Shown: in pieces, positions 52,478 through 60,807 of the stretch
Position numbering within the stretch: the first letter of the stretch is position 1
Layout of the letters: each line of letters begins with the position of its first letter
Source of the DNA: Salinicola endophyticus
Lineage (GTDB): Bacteria; Pseudomonadota; Gammaproteobacteria; Pseudomonadales; Halomonadaceae
Assembly (NCBI RefSeq): GCF_040536835.1
Contig: NZ_CP159578.1
Location: 2,542,001-2,606,000 of the forward strand
Direction: 5' to 3'
DNA length: 64,000 nucleotides
Translations under genes and position numbers: made by a program
Notes under the pieces: generated by a model
The model's input: the letters and a program-made list of their open reading frames with translations, nothing else
Database searches by the model: none
Told to the model about the DNA's origin: nothing

Positions 52478-53929
52478 TTACGACGCCTGACGCTGCGTCG
52501 CGCGCCCCAGCGCGATCTCGCCGATCAGCGCCAGCAGCAGGATCGCCGCGACCCAGCGCAGGTCGAAGCCGGCGCCCAGCCAGCCCAGCGCATCCAGGAA
52601 CACCACCAGGATCGCCAGCGGGCTGACATAGCGGATCACGAACTGCCACAGCGCGAATACGCCGCCGGGCAGCCCCAGCTCCTCGCGCACCACCTCACGC
52701 CGCAGCACGAAGCCGGCCAGCAGCGCCGTGCCCAATCCGCCGAGCGGCATCATCAGCCGTGAGGTGAGGAAGTCGAGCCAGTCGAACACGGTCTTGCCGG
52801 CCAAGGTCCAGTCGGCGCCGATGTTGAACGACAGCATCGCCAGCGTGCTCACCAGCCACAGCACGATCCCCACGCCCCAGGCGGCATGCCGCCGGGCGAT
52901 ACCATGGCTCTGGTTGAGCCAGGCCACGGTCGCCTCGATCATCGAGATCGCCGAGGTCAACGCCGCCACCGCCAGCATCAGGAAGAACACTATCTCGACC
53001 ACACCGCCGAGAGGCATCTGCGCGAAGGCCAACGGCAGGCTCATGAAGATCAGTCCGGGGCCGGAGGCCGGATCCATGCCATTGGCGAAGATCACCGGGA
53101 AGATCGCCAGCCCCGCCATCAGCGCGACCAGCGTGTCGCAGAGCGCCACCGTCAGCGTGGTACGGCCGATCGACTGCTGCGCCGGGAGATAGGCGCCGTA
53201 GGTCAGGATCGCCCCGGAGGCCAGCGACAGGGTGAAGAAGGCATGCCCCATCGCCGCGAGCACCGCAGGCCCGGTCAGCTTCTGCGGGTCGAAGGCGAAC
53301 AGGAAGTGGAAGCCCGCGCCGAAGCCGCCGCTGAACAGCGCATAGACGATCATGATCGCCAGCATCACCACCAGCCCCGGCATCATCCAGCGCACGCTGC
53401 GCTCGATCCCCGCCTGCACGCCCTTGCCGACGATCGCCATGGTGGCGATCGTCACCAGGGTACTCCAGAAGCCCAGGTTCCAGGGGTTGGCGTTGTTCTG
53501 CGTGAAGATCGCCGCCATGCCATCGACGCTATCCGCCTGCAGTTCGCCGGTGACCGCCTTCCACAGATAGGAGACCGACCAGCCGGCGACCACCACATAG
53601 AACGACAGCACCATGAAACCGCACAGCATCGCCATCCAGCCGAAGGCCGACCACAGCCCGCTGCGCCCCGACTCCCGGGCCACCCGGCGGATCGCATCCA
53701 CCGGGCTGCCGCGGCCACGGCGGCCGAGGGCGATCTCGGCCATCATCACCGGCACGCCGATGGCAGCGATGCACAGCAGATAGACCAGCACGAAGGCGCC
53801 GCCGCCGTACTCGCCGGTCATATAGGGGAATTTCCAGATATTGCCCAGGCCCACGGAGGAGCCGGTGGCGGCGAGCACGAAACCCCAGCGGCCGAGCCAG
53901 AGGGTCTTGGTGGGTGCGGTGTCGGTCAT
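52478..53929 (-). CDS. Sodium-dependent neurotransmitter-symporter (NSS) family transporter
   Basis: A Na+-coupled solute importer of 483 residues with about 12 helices and the LeuT-fold signature near the N-terminus (WLGRWGFVLAATGSSVGLGNIWKFPY, the unwound helix 1 that binds Na+ and substrate). Helix 6 contains the FFTLSLASGAILTYGAY stretch. Bacterial members carry amino acids such as leucine, tyrosine or tryptophan; the substrate cannot be told here. ATG 53929 has GAGGAA upstream; the longer frame to 54088 lies beyond it. Sodium coupling suits a halophile. Confidence 0.9.
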   Translation of the reverse strand: MTDTAPTKTLWLGRWGFVLAATGSSVGLGNIWKFPYMTGEYGGGAFVLVYLLCIAAIGVPVMMAEIALGRRGRGSPVDAIRRVARESGRSGLWSAFGWMAMLCGFMVLSFYVVVAGWSVSYLWKAVTGELQADSVDGMAAIFTQNNANPWNLGFWSTLVTIATMAIVGKGVQAGIERSVRWMMPGLVVMLAIMIVYALFSGGFGAGFHFLFAFDPQKLTGPAVLAAMGHAFFTLSLASGAILTYGAYLPAQQSIGRTTLTVALCDTLVALMAGLAIFPVIFANGMDPASGPGLIFMSLPLAFAQMPLGGVVEIVFFLMLAVAALTSAISMIEATVAWLNQSHGIARRHAAWGVGIVLWLVSTLAMLSFNIGADWTLAGKTVFDWLDFLTSRLMMPLGGLGTALLAGFVLRREVVREELGLPGGVFALWQFVIRYVSPLAILVVFLDALGWLGAGFDLRWVAAILLLALIGEIALGRATQRQAS

Positions 53930-54165
53930 GATTCCTCGAACGCAAAGCGCGCCTGACGGACCAGGCAGCGAATGGAGCGCGATGACACGGTCCCGATGGC
54001 CGCGCCTGCGAAAATGCGGCGGGGATTGTACCGTCGGCCCGGCGCCGATGCGACAGCCGCGCATGCCGTGGGTGACGGTGCGCCCCACGGTTTGGCCGAT
54101 GCCGCGGCTTGTGCCAAGCTGCGGGTCTGCGTCCGCACCGTGGCGGGCGATACGAGGAGTGATCG

Positions 54166-54822
54166 ATGTCCCGGCAATTCGCCATTCTCGGCCTGGGCTA
54201 TTTCGGCAGTACCGTGGCCCGCGAGCTCAAGCGTCACCAGAACCAGATTCTCGGCGTCGACCGCGACGAGTCGCGGGTCGATGCCCTCTCGGACCTGCTC
54301 GACCACGCCGTGATCGCCGATCTCACCGACGAGAAGGCGCTCGCCGAGCTGTCGCTGGAGGCCTACGACGCGGTGGTGATCGATGTCGACGGCAACCTCG
54401 AGGCGAGCGTGATCTGTACCCTGCACGTCAAGGAGCTGGGAGCCAAGGAGATCTGGGCCAAGGCGCACAGCGATGCTCATTACAAGCTGCTCAAGCGGCT
54501 CGGCGCCGACCGCGTCATCTACCCCGAGTACGACGCCGGCGTGCGCGTGGCGGAGAGCCTCAACTACCACGCCATGGTCGACTTCATCCGCCTCGGCGAG
54601 CGCCAGTTCATCGTCGAGGTAGAGACCACCGAACGACTGGTCGACAACTGCAAGAGCGTGGCCGAACTGGCGATCGACCGTGACTCGCTGTTCCTGGTGG
54701 CGATCAAGCGCGGCGAAGAGGTGATCCAGAACCCCGCCGACGACACCACGCTGCAGACCGGCGACAACCTGGTCCTGATGGGCGATCTCGACGCCCTGCG
54801 CGAAATCGGCAAGCAGATATGA
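54166..54822 (+). CDS. ktrA: KtrA/TrkA-type potassium transport regulatory subunit
   Basis: A cytoplasmic gating ring protein of 218 residues. RCK_N Rossmann fold with nucleotide motif ILGLGYFGSTVARELKRH and acidic VDRDE; the RCK_C domain from about residue 140. One RCK unit, as in KtrA, rather than the two of TrkA. It gates the KtrB channel in response to ATP/ADP. GAGGAG precedes ATG 54166. The channel gene starts 43 bases after. Confidence 0.92.
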   Translation: MSRQFAILGLGYFGSTVARELKRHQNQILGVDRDESRVDALSDLLDHAVIADLTDEKALAELSLEAYDAVVIDVDGNLEASVICTLHVKELGAKEIWAKAHSDAHYKLLKRLGADRVIYPEYDAGVRVAESLNYHAMVDFIRLGERQFIVEVETTERLVDNCKSVAELAIDRDSLFLVAIKRGEEVIQNPADDTTLQTGDNLVLMGDLDALREIGKQI

Positions 54823-54865
54823 GCGGCGCCTCGCGGGCTGCCGCCCGCTACACGGAGGTGCGCCG

Positions 54866-56233
54866 ATGAGACGCTGGCAACGCTTAGTGAGACCGCTGCG
54901 GCGGGCACCCCACGGCCGCGTCCTGCGTCTGTCACCCCCCGAGGTGCTGCTGATAGGCTTCGCCCTGCTGTGCGCGCTGGGGGCGCTGCTGCTGTGGCTA
55001 CCGGGCAGCGCGGTGCGCCCGTTGGCCTGGCACGAGGCGCTGTTCACCGCGACCTCGGCGGTCACCGTGACCGGTCTCAGCGTGATCGACGTCGGCCACG
55101 ATCTCACCTTCACCGGCCAGGCAGTGCTGCTGGTGCTGATCCAGATCGGCGGGCTCGGTTTCATGACCTTCGCCGCGCTGACGGTCCTGCTGATCGGCGC
55201 ACGCCTACCGATCCAGCAGCAGAACCTGGTACGCGAGGCCCTCGGCGAGATCGCCTTCAGCGACGTCCGCCACCTGGTCAGTCTGGTGATCCTGTTCGCA
55301 CTGCTGGTGGAGAGCCTGGGGACCGCGCTACTCGCGGCCCACTGGGTGCCCGAGTACGGCTGGCGCCTGGGCCTGTGGAACAGCCTGTTCCACGCCGTCT
55401 CGGCGTTCAACAACGCCGGCTTCTCGACTTGGTCCGACAGCCTCATGGGCGAGGTCGACGATCCGCTGGTCAACGGTGTGATCACACTGTTGTTCATCGT
55501 CGGCGGCCTGGGCTTCGTGGTGGTCAGCGACATCTATCGTCAGCGCCGCTGGTCGCGCCTGGCGATGCAGACCAAGGTGGTACTGCTGGCCACGCTGTGG
55601 CTCAACCTGATCGCCACCGCCATCCTGCTCGGGTTGGAGTGGTCGAACCCCAAGACGCTGGGGGCTATCGGCGATATCTTCGGCCGGGTACAGGCTGCCT
55701 GGTTCCAGGCGGTCACCCCGCGTACCGCGGGCTTCAATACCCTCGATACCGGGTCGCTCACCCACGCCTCGACCCTGTTGATCATGGTGCTGATGTTCAT
55801 CGGTGCCGGCTCCAGCTCCACCGCCAGCGGGATCAAGATCACCACCTTCGTGGTGCTGCTGCTGACCGCCCGCGCCTTCTACCGCAACACCGAGCAGCCC
55901 ACGGCGTTCGGCCGCTCGATCCCCCAGGAGACGGTGATCAAGGCGATCACCGTGGCCCTGGCGGGCGTCCTGCTGGTGGTGCTGGCACTGTTCGGGCTGA
56001 CTATCACCGACGCCGACAAACCGTTTCTGGATCTCGCCTTCGAGACCGTCTCCGCCTTCGGCACCGTGGGGCTGTCGCGCGGCGTCACCAGCGATCTCTC
56101 GCTGCCGGGTCAGTTCCTGCTCGGGCTGACCATGCTGCTGGGGCGCGTGGGGCCACTCTCAGTGGGTTACTTCCTGGCCACACGGCGGGCCCGCGGCGTG
56201 CGCTATGCGCGCGGCGATATACAGATCGGTTGA
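54866..56233 (+). CDS. ktrB: KtrB/TrkH-family potassium transporter
   Basis: A sodium-dependent K+ uptake channel of 455 residues with four membrane-pore-membrane repeats; the first selectivity-filter loop is TATSAVTVTGLSVIDVG, the second around SAFNNAGFSTWSD, the third TPRTAGFNTLDTG and the fourth ETVSAFGTVGLSRG, each with the conserved filter Gly. Helix 6 contains the gating loop GAGSSSTASGIKITT. It pairs with the gene before it. Fast K+ uptake is the first response to salt stress, complementing betaine synthesis from betBA. Confidence 0.93.
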   Translation: MRRWQRLVRPLRRAPHGRVLRLSPPEVLLIGFALLCALGALLLWLPGSAVRPLAWHEALFTATSAVTVTGLSVIDVGHDLTFTGQAVLLVLIQIGGLGFMTFAALTVLLIGARLPIQQQNLVREALGEIAFSDVRHLVSLVILFALLVESLGTALLAAHWVPEYGWRLGLWNSLFHAVSAFNNAGFSTWSDSLMGEVDDPLVNGVITLLFIVGGLGFVVVSDIYRQRRWSRLAMQTKVVLLATLWLNLIATAILLGLEWSNPKTLGAIGDIFGRVQAAWFQAVTPRTAGFNTLDTGSLTHASTLLIMVLMFIGAGSSSTASGIKITTFVVLLLTARAFYRNTEQPTAFGRSIPQETVIKAITVALAGVLLVVLALFGLTITDADKPFLDLAFETVSAFGTVGLSRGVTSDLSLPGQFLLGLTMLLGRVGPLSVGYFLATRRARGVRYARGDIQIG

Positions 56234-56285
56234 GCTAAGGCGCCGCTGGACGGCATGGCCCTGGGCCGCGCGGCCAGACGCGCCG

Positions 56286-56936
56286 TCAGCCCAGCGCCAG
56301 ATGCAGCGCCACCCACAGCATCACCAGCGCCACGCCGAGCTCGATGCCACGCCACCAGCGCGGGTCGCGCAGACGTGGCGCCAGCCACTGGGCCAACCCC
56401 ACCAGACCGAAGAACCAGACCAGCGAGGCCAGCGCGGCGCCGGCGACAAAGGCCGGCGGGCTCGCCTGCTGGTTGCCGATCAGCCCCAGCATCACCAGGG
56501 TGTCGAGGTAGACGTGGGGATTCAGCAAGGTCACGCCGAGAGTCGCCAGGACCACCCGGCGCGCACTGGTAACGCCCCCTGCCGTCGGGGACAGCGCCTG
56601 CGGGTGACGCGCTCGCCCCAGCGCCAGCCACGCCTGCCACACGAGCCAGACCACACCGCCCCAGCGCGCCAGCTGCATCAACAGCGGGCTAGACGCCAGC
56701 AGCGGCGCGAACCCCGCCACGCCGAGGGCGATCAGCACCAGGTCGCACAGCGCACAGATCGCCGCCACCCGCAGCGCGTATTCCCGCCGCAGCCCCTGAC
56801 GCAGGACGAAGGCATTCTGGGCGCCGATCGCCACGATCAAACCCGCCCCGATCAGCAGCCCCTGCAGCAGTGAGACGACAAACGGCGCCGCGGCAAGCGC
56901 CCCAGGAGCGAATCCAGCCTCGACGGAGAGGTTCAT
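56286..56936 (-). CDS. argO: LysE/ArgO-family basic amino-acid exporter
   Basis: An inner-membrane exporter of 216 residues with six helices. LLIGAGLIVAIGAQNAFVLRQGLRREY is the LysE signature and VTLLNPHVYLDTLVMLG the second conserved block. It exports arginine, perhaps lysine. It is divergent from an ArgP-type activator with 93 bases between, the usual arrangement for argP and its target. Confidence 0.92.
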   Translation of the reverse strand: MNLSVEAGFAPGALAAAPFVVSLLQGLLIGAGLIVAIGAQNAFVLRQGLRREYALRVAAICALCDLVLIALGVAGFAPLLASSPLLMQLARWGGVVWLVWQAWLALGRARHPQALSPTAGGVTSARRVVLATLGVTLLNPHVYLDTLVMLGLIGNQQASPPAFVAGAALASLVWFFGLVGLAQWLAPRLRDPRWWRGIELGVALVMLWVALHLALG

Positions 56937-57005
56937 GCGAGGGTCCTCGGATGGGCAGAGGGTCGCAGGATGGCGTGCTATGCTCTATTAATTGAAGTTA
57001 AAACC

Positions 57006-57022
57006 CCTAATGAATCATTAGG
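57006..57022. promoter_or_regulatory. Perfect 17-bp palindrome at the argP start
   Basis: CCTAATGA-A-TCATTAGG is a perfect dyad whose right end includes the AGGA ribosome site of the argP-like gene (start 57030). Its position suits autorepression by the LysR-type protein or activation of the divergent exporter. It contains a T-N11-A core as LysR sites do. Confidence 0.5.
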
Positions 57023-57029
57023 AACGCTA

Positions 57030-57944
57030 ATGCTCGACTACAAGCTACTCGAAGCCCTCGCGGCGATCGTCGACCAGGGCGGGTTCGAACGCGGGGCGCA
57101 GCAGCTCAACCTGACCCAGTCGGCGGTGTCGCAGCGCATCAAACTGCTCGAGGCACGCCTGGGACAGCCGGTGGTGGTGCGCACGCCGCGTCTGTTGCCC
57201 ACCCCGTTGGGCCAGCGGCTGCTCAACCACGCCCAGCAGGTGCGTCTGCTCGAGCACGACCTGCTCGACCGTATCCCCGCCCTCGGCGAGGGTACCCAGC
57301 GTCTGCGTCTGGCGATCAACGCCGACAGCCTGGCGACCTGGTGGGCGCCGACCATCGGCGACTTCTGCCACCGCCGCGGGGTGCTGCTCGACCTGGTAGT
57401 CGACGATCAGGAGGTGGCCCTGCGGCGCATGCGCGACGGCGAGGTCGCCGGCTGCATCTGCGCCACCGCGCGTCCGGTCCAGGGCGCCCGTTCGCGCCCG
57501 CTGGGTCTCATGCGCTACCGGGTCACCGCCAGCCCCGGCTTCGCCGAGCGCCATTTCGCCGAGGGCGTCTCGACCCAGGCGCTGGCGCAGGCACCGGCCA
57601 TTCTCTATGGCCCCGACGACCGCCTGCAGCAGCGCTATCTCGACAGCCAGGGCTTCAAGGAGCCGTTCCCCCACCATCTGTGCCCGTCGTCGGAGGGGGT
57701 ACTGCACATGGTGCTGGCGGGCATCGGCTATGCGCTGATTCCGGAGTGCCAGGCGCAGAGCGCCCTCGCGCGCGGCGAGCTGGTCGATCTCGATCCCGAC
57801 CGGCCGCTGGACGTGCCCCTCTACTGGCACTTCTGGCGCCACGGCGGTGAGCTGCTGGACGCGCTCACCGTGCACCTGTTCTCCGCCAGCGACGACTGGC
57901 TGCTGCCCATGGAGGCGTCGACAGGCCCCGGCGCGCCCACGTGA
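57030..57944 (+). CDS. argP: LysR-family regulator ArgP
   Basis: A transcription factor of 304 residues that activates the arginine exporter when basic amino acids accumulate. The winged helix-turn-helix is at residues 1-60 (LDYKLLEALAAIVDQGGFERGAQQLNLTQSAVSQRIKLLE), typical of ArgP/LysG. The effector domain includes TWWAPTIGDF and ATARPVQGARS. ATG 57030 has AGGA upstream and starts at the family N-terminus; the frame extends 20 codons earlier through the palindrome. Confidence 0.93.
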   Translation: MLDYKLLEALAAIVDQGGFERGAQQLNLTQSAVSQRIKLLEARLGQPVVVRTPRLLPTPLGQRLLNHAQQVRLLEHDLLDRIPALGEGTQRLRLAINADSLATWWAPTIGDFCHRRGVLLDLVVDDQEVALRRMRDGEVAGCICATARPVQGARSRPLGLMRYRVTASPGFAERHFAEGVSTQALAQAPAILYGPDDRLQQRYLDSQGFKEPFPHHLCPSSEGVLHMVLAGIGYALIPECQAQSALARGELVDLDPDRPLDVPLYWHFWRHGGELLDALTVHLFSASDDWLLPMEASTGPGAPT

Positions 57945-58116
57945 TTGGCGCGGCTCATGTCAGGGGCGAGATGCGCGCAACGCCCCTCGAGTGTCGCTAT
58001 TTGGCAACGTTTTCCCGAGATTTTCCAACGACTTGCGAAGACGGCACGAGCTTCTAGACTCAACCCTACCGGTACCCGGATGAGGTACCGCATTTTGTGC
58101 ACAAGGAGAATGTGAT

Positions 58117-58497
58117 ATGTCCCTTCCAACTCTCGACAAACGTCTGCTGATCGCCCTCGCCGCCGGCCTCTCGCTGACCGCTTTGGCCGGTTGCGCCAGC
58201 GACAGCAGCTCACTGGAGAAGGACAGCTCCCAGTACGTGGTCACCGGCCTGGGCGACGACCAGGACGAGGCGCTGGAGAACGCCAAGGAGCGTGCTCTGG
58301 AGCAGTGCGAGTCAGAAGATCGTGAGGAGTTCGTGATCGTCAAGCAGCAGATCCTCGGGCCCAACGACGACGCCAGCAAGGCGGCAGAAGTCAATGCCCA
58401 GATGGAAGGCGCCACGGTCAACGAAGATACCGAGCTACAGGCAGCCACCCAGGAAGGCGACGGCTACAAGGCGACCTGGACCATCCGCTGCCGCTGA
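58117..58497 (+). CDS. Small acidic lipoprotein of unknown function
   Basis: A protein of 126 residues with a lipoprotein signal (LLIALAAGLSLTALAGC, lipid-carrying Cys about residue 26; next residue Ala argues for outer-membrane sorting). The mature part is very acidic with Asp/Glu-rich helices (SSLEKDSSQYVV, DDQDEALENAKERALEQCES) and three further cysteines. No family recognised. AAGGAG lies ten bases upstream of ATG 58117. It is followed by a terminator, so it is a single-gene unit. The high acidity fits a halophile's exported protein. Confidence 0.8.
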   Translation: MSLPTLDKRLLIALAAGLSLTALAGCASDSSSLEKDSSQYVVTGLGDDQDEALENAKERALEQCESEDREEFVIVKQQILGPNDDASKAAEVNAQMEGATVNEDTELQAATQEGDGYKATWTIRCR

Positions 58498-58526
58498 GCG
58501 ACTGCCCCCTGAGACTCAGGGACTCA

Positions 58527-58559
58527 GGCCCCGGCGCGCTCGCCCGGGGCCGACTTTTT
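58527..58559 (+). terminator. Intrinsic terminator of the lipoprotein gene
   Basis: GGCCCCGG / CCGGGGCC (8 bp, 9-base loop) followed by GAC and five T residues (58555-58559), 30 bases past the stop. Confidence 0.88.
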
Positions 58560-58638
58560 GTCTGCGCCTGTGTCACTGCCCGAATCCAGCCTCTGTCCGC
58601 AGCCAGCGCGGCGGTCGCCGCCGAACGGTGAACGGGCC

Positions 58639-58995
58639 CTACTCTTCGGGGGTGTCGGGGGGGCGCAGGCGCGTCTCGACGCTCGCTACCTTGTCGTCCA
58701 TGCTTTGCTCGCGATCGGTGCGGGTACCCAGCTTCAGTGTGGTGGTGATGCGCGGCGCGCCCATTGCATGGACCCGCTCGTGGCACGCCTTGACCACCGC
58801 CATCACCTCGTCCCACGGCCCTTCGATATTGGTGCCGTAGGCGTGCATGCGATAGCCGAGACCCGAGTCGTCGATCACCCGCTGACACGCCGCCACGTAC
58901 TCGGATACCGATACCCCGACACCCAAGGGCACCACGCAGAGATCCACGATCACCTGCATGGGCACTCTCATTTCGTTGTTCACGTCGCTGCTCAT
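58639..58995 (-). CDS. MTH1187/YkoF-type thiamine-binding protein
   Basis: A soluble ferredoxin-like protein of up to 118 residues matching the DUF77 family, whose members form tetramers and bind thiamine or its phosphates. The opening MQVIVDLCVVPLGVGVSVSE and GYRMHAYGTNIEGPWDEVMAVVKACHERV are typical. An internal ATG at 58959 would start exactly at the family N-terminus and is a good alternative; no clear ribosome site distinguishes the two. The C-terminal 15 residues are polar and variable. Confidence 0.85.
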   Translation of the reverse strand: MSSDVNNEMRVPMQVIVDLCVVPLGVGVSVSEYVAACQRVIDDSGLGYRMHAYGTNIEGPWDEVMAVVKACHERVHAMGAPRITTTLKLGTRTDREQSMDDKVASVETRLRPPDTPEE

Positions 58996-59568
58996 CGCTT
59001 GTCGCTCATCCGAATGCGCTGATATCGCCGATCACAACCGGCCGCTCAGCACGAGCCTAGCACTGCCACCGTTTCCTCGCCGCTGATGACGCTGTTGCCA
59101 TCCGAGAGGCACGGCGCGACAAAGGCGCAGCGCAGAGCCTGGAATAATCGCTCAGGCGCGCTACGATAAGAGAGGCAAAGACGTTAGCATGCAATGTAGT
59201 TACTCAATGGCAACATTCGCCAACGAGTCAACGCTAGGCCACGCCTGAACAGTAACGACATCGAACATGGGCTCACCGAACAGCATTCGGCACGTGCGCA
59301 GGACGGCTCGTCCTGGCGCCCGGTTCTGCCTCATGTGGCCTTCGCTCGTCGACGTTTCAGACACCGCCTAGCGAACCAGGGACCGCGGCACGCCGCGCTC
59401 CGCCGACATCGTTCATCGCTCGGGTCGTTTTAGGCGAACCGGGAAGCCGACCGGGACAGGCCGTCACTCGCGTCATCTCATGCCTTTCCCGCACGGGTTC
59501 CGTCGCATGCACGCCCTAGCATTGCCATGCGGTCGGGAAGCGCAGCGCGCCCCATGCCAGGAACGATC
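58996..59568. other. 573-bp gene-free gap before cfa
   Basis: No credible gene, tRNA or strong terminator was seen on either strand. The part at 59150-59220 is lower in GC and could hold the promoters of cfa (forward) and the thiamine-binding gene (reverse), but no consensus pair stands out. It is unusually long for this compact region and could hide a small RNA. Confidence 0.5.
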
Positions 59569-60720
59569 ATGACCAGCAATTCACCCATAGCCCCCGCGGC
59601 GCTACCCGATACCCGCGCCCGTCATACCATCGAGAAGATGCTCGAAGGCTCCGGCGTCACCCTCAATGGCCGCCAGCCCTGGGACATTCGCGTCCACCAC
59701 CCCGACCTGTTCTCACGCATCGTGCGCCAGGGTTCGATCGGTTTCGGTGAGGCCTACATGGATGGCTGGTGGGAGTGCGAACGCATCGACGAGATGATGC
59801 ACCGCCTGCTGCGCCACGGGCTCGGCGGTGCCGCCCACACCCCCGCCGGCAGACTGCTCTACCGCCTGCGCTCGAGCTTCATGAACCTGCAGAGCAAGGC
59901 CCGCGCCTATATCGTCGGCCGCGAGCATTACGACCTCGGCAACGACCTGTTCACGCGCATGCTCGACGCCACCCTGTGCTACTCCTGCGCCTACTGGAAG
60001 CAGGCGACCACCCTGCACCAGGCCCAGGTGGCCAAGCTCGACCTGGCCTGCCGCAAGCTGGCGCTCGAACCCGGCATGCGAGTGCTCGACATCGGCTGCG
60101 GCTGGGGCAGTTTCGCCGAGCACGCCGCGCGCCACTATGGTGTCGAGGTGACCGGCATCACCATCTCCGAGGAGCAGGCCAAGCTCGCCCGCGAGCGCTG
60201 CGCGGCACTGCCGGTGGAGATCCTGCTGGAGGATTACCGCGATCTCGACGGCGAATTCGACCGCATCGTTTCGATCGGCATGTTCGAGCATGTCGGCCAG
60301 CGCAACTACGCCACCTACTTCGACACCGTCACGCGGCTGCTCAAGCCGGGCGGGCTGTTCATGCTGCATACCATCGGCTCCAACACCAACGAGGTGAGCG
60401 CCGACCCTTGGATCAACAAGTACATCTTCCCCAACGGCGTACTGCCCTCGGTGCAGCAGATCAGTGATGCCAGCGAGGGCAAGCTGGTCATGGAGGATTG
60501 GCAGAACTTCGGCCCGGACTACGACACCACCCTGATGGCGTGGCAGGAGAACCTGCTCCTCCACTGGCACGAGATCGCCGATCGCTACAGCGAGCGCGTC
60601 AAGCGCATGTTCCTCTACTATCTGGGCGCCTGCGCCGGGGCCTTCCGCGCCCGCGAGCTGCAGCTGTGGCAGGTGGTGTTCTCGCACTCGCGCCAGGGCC
60701 GCTACGACGCTCCGCGTTGA
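59569..60720 (+). CDS. cfa: Cyclopropane-fatty-acyl-phospholipid synthase
   Basis: It adds a methylene from S-adenosylmethionine across double bonds of membrane lipids, stabilising membranes in salt and acid stress. The 383 residues equal E. coli Cfa. The N-terminal lipid domain has QGSIGFGEAYMDGWWEC. The SAM fold has VLDIGCGWGSFAEHAA. IGMFEHVGQRNYATYF carries active-site Glu/His, and EDWQNFGPDYDTTLMAW follows. ATG 59569 has AGGAACG upstream. Confidence 0.95.
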   Translation: MTSNSPIAPAALPDTRARHTIEKMLEGSGVTLNGRQPWDIRVHHPDLFSRIVRQGSIGFGEAYMDGWWECERIDEMMHRLLRHGLGGAAHTPAGRLLYRLRSSFMNLQSKARAYIVGREHYDLGNDLFTRMLDATLCYSCAYWKQATTLHQAQVAKLDLACRKLALEPGMRVLDIGCGWGSFAEHAARHYGVEVTGITISEEQAKLARERCAALPVEILLEDYRDLDGEFDRIVSIGMFEHVGQRNYATYFDTVTRLLKPGGLFMLHTIGSNTNEVSADPWINKYIFPNGVLPSVQQISDASEGKLVMEDWQNFGPDYDTTLMAWQENLLLHWHEIADRYSERVKRMFLYYLGACAGAFRARELQLWQVVFSHSRQGRYDAPR

Positions 60721-60750
60721 GCTGAACCAGGTGCTGCGCTGAGCTGAACT
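60714..60750. repeat. 22-bp-period duplication over the cfa stop
   Basis: GCGTTGAGCTGAACC (60714-60728, containing the cfa stop) recurs as GCGCTGAGCTGAACT (60736-60750), 13 of 15 bases identical, copying the TGA. Confidence 0.6.
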
Positions 60751-60807
60751 GAGAGCCGCGCTGCGCGGCCTCTCGCCGAGGCCACGCAGCGCTTAGGCCA
60801 CCCGGCG

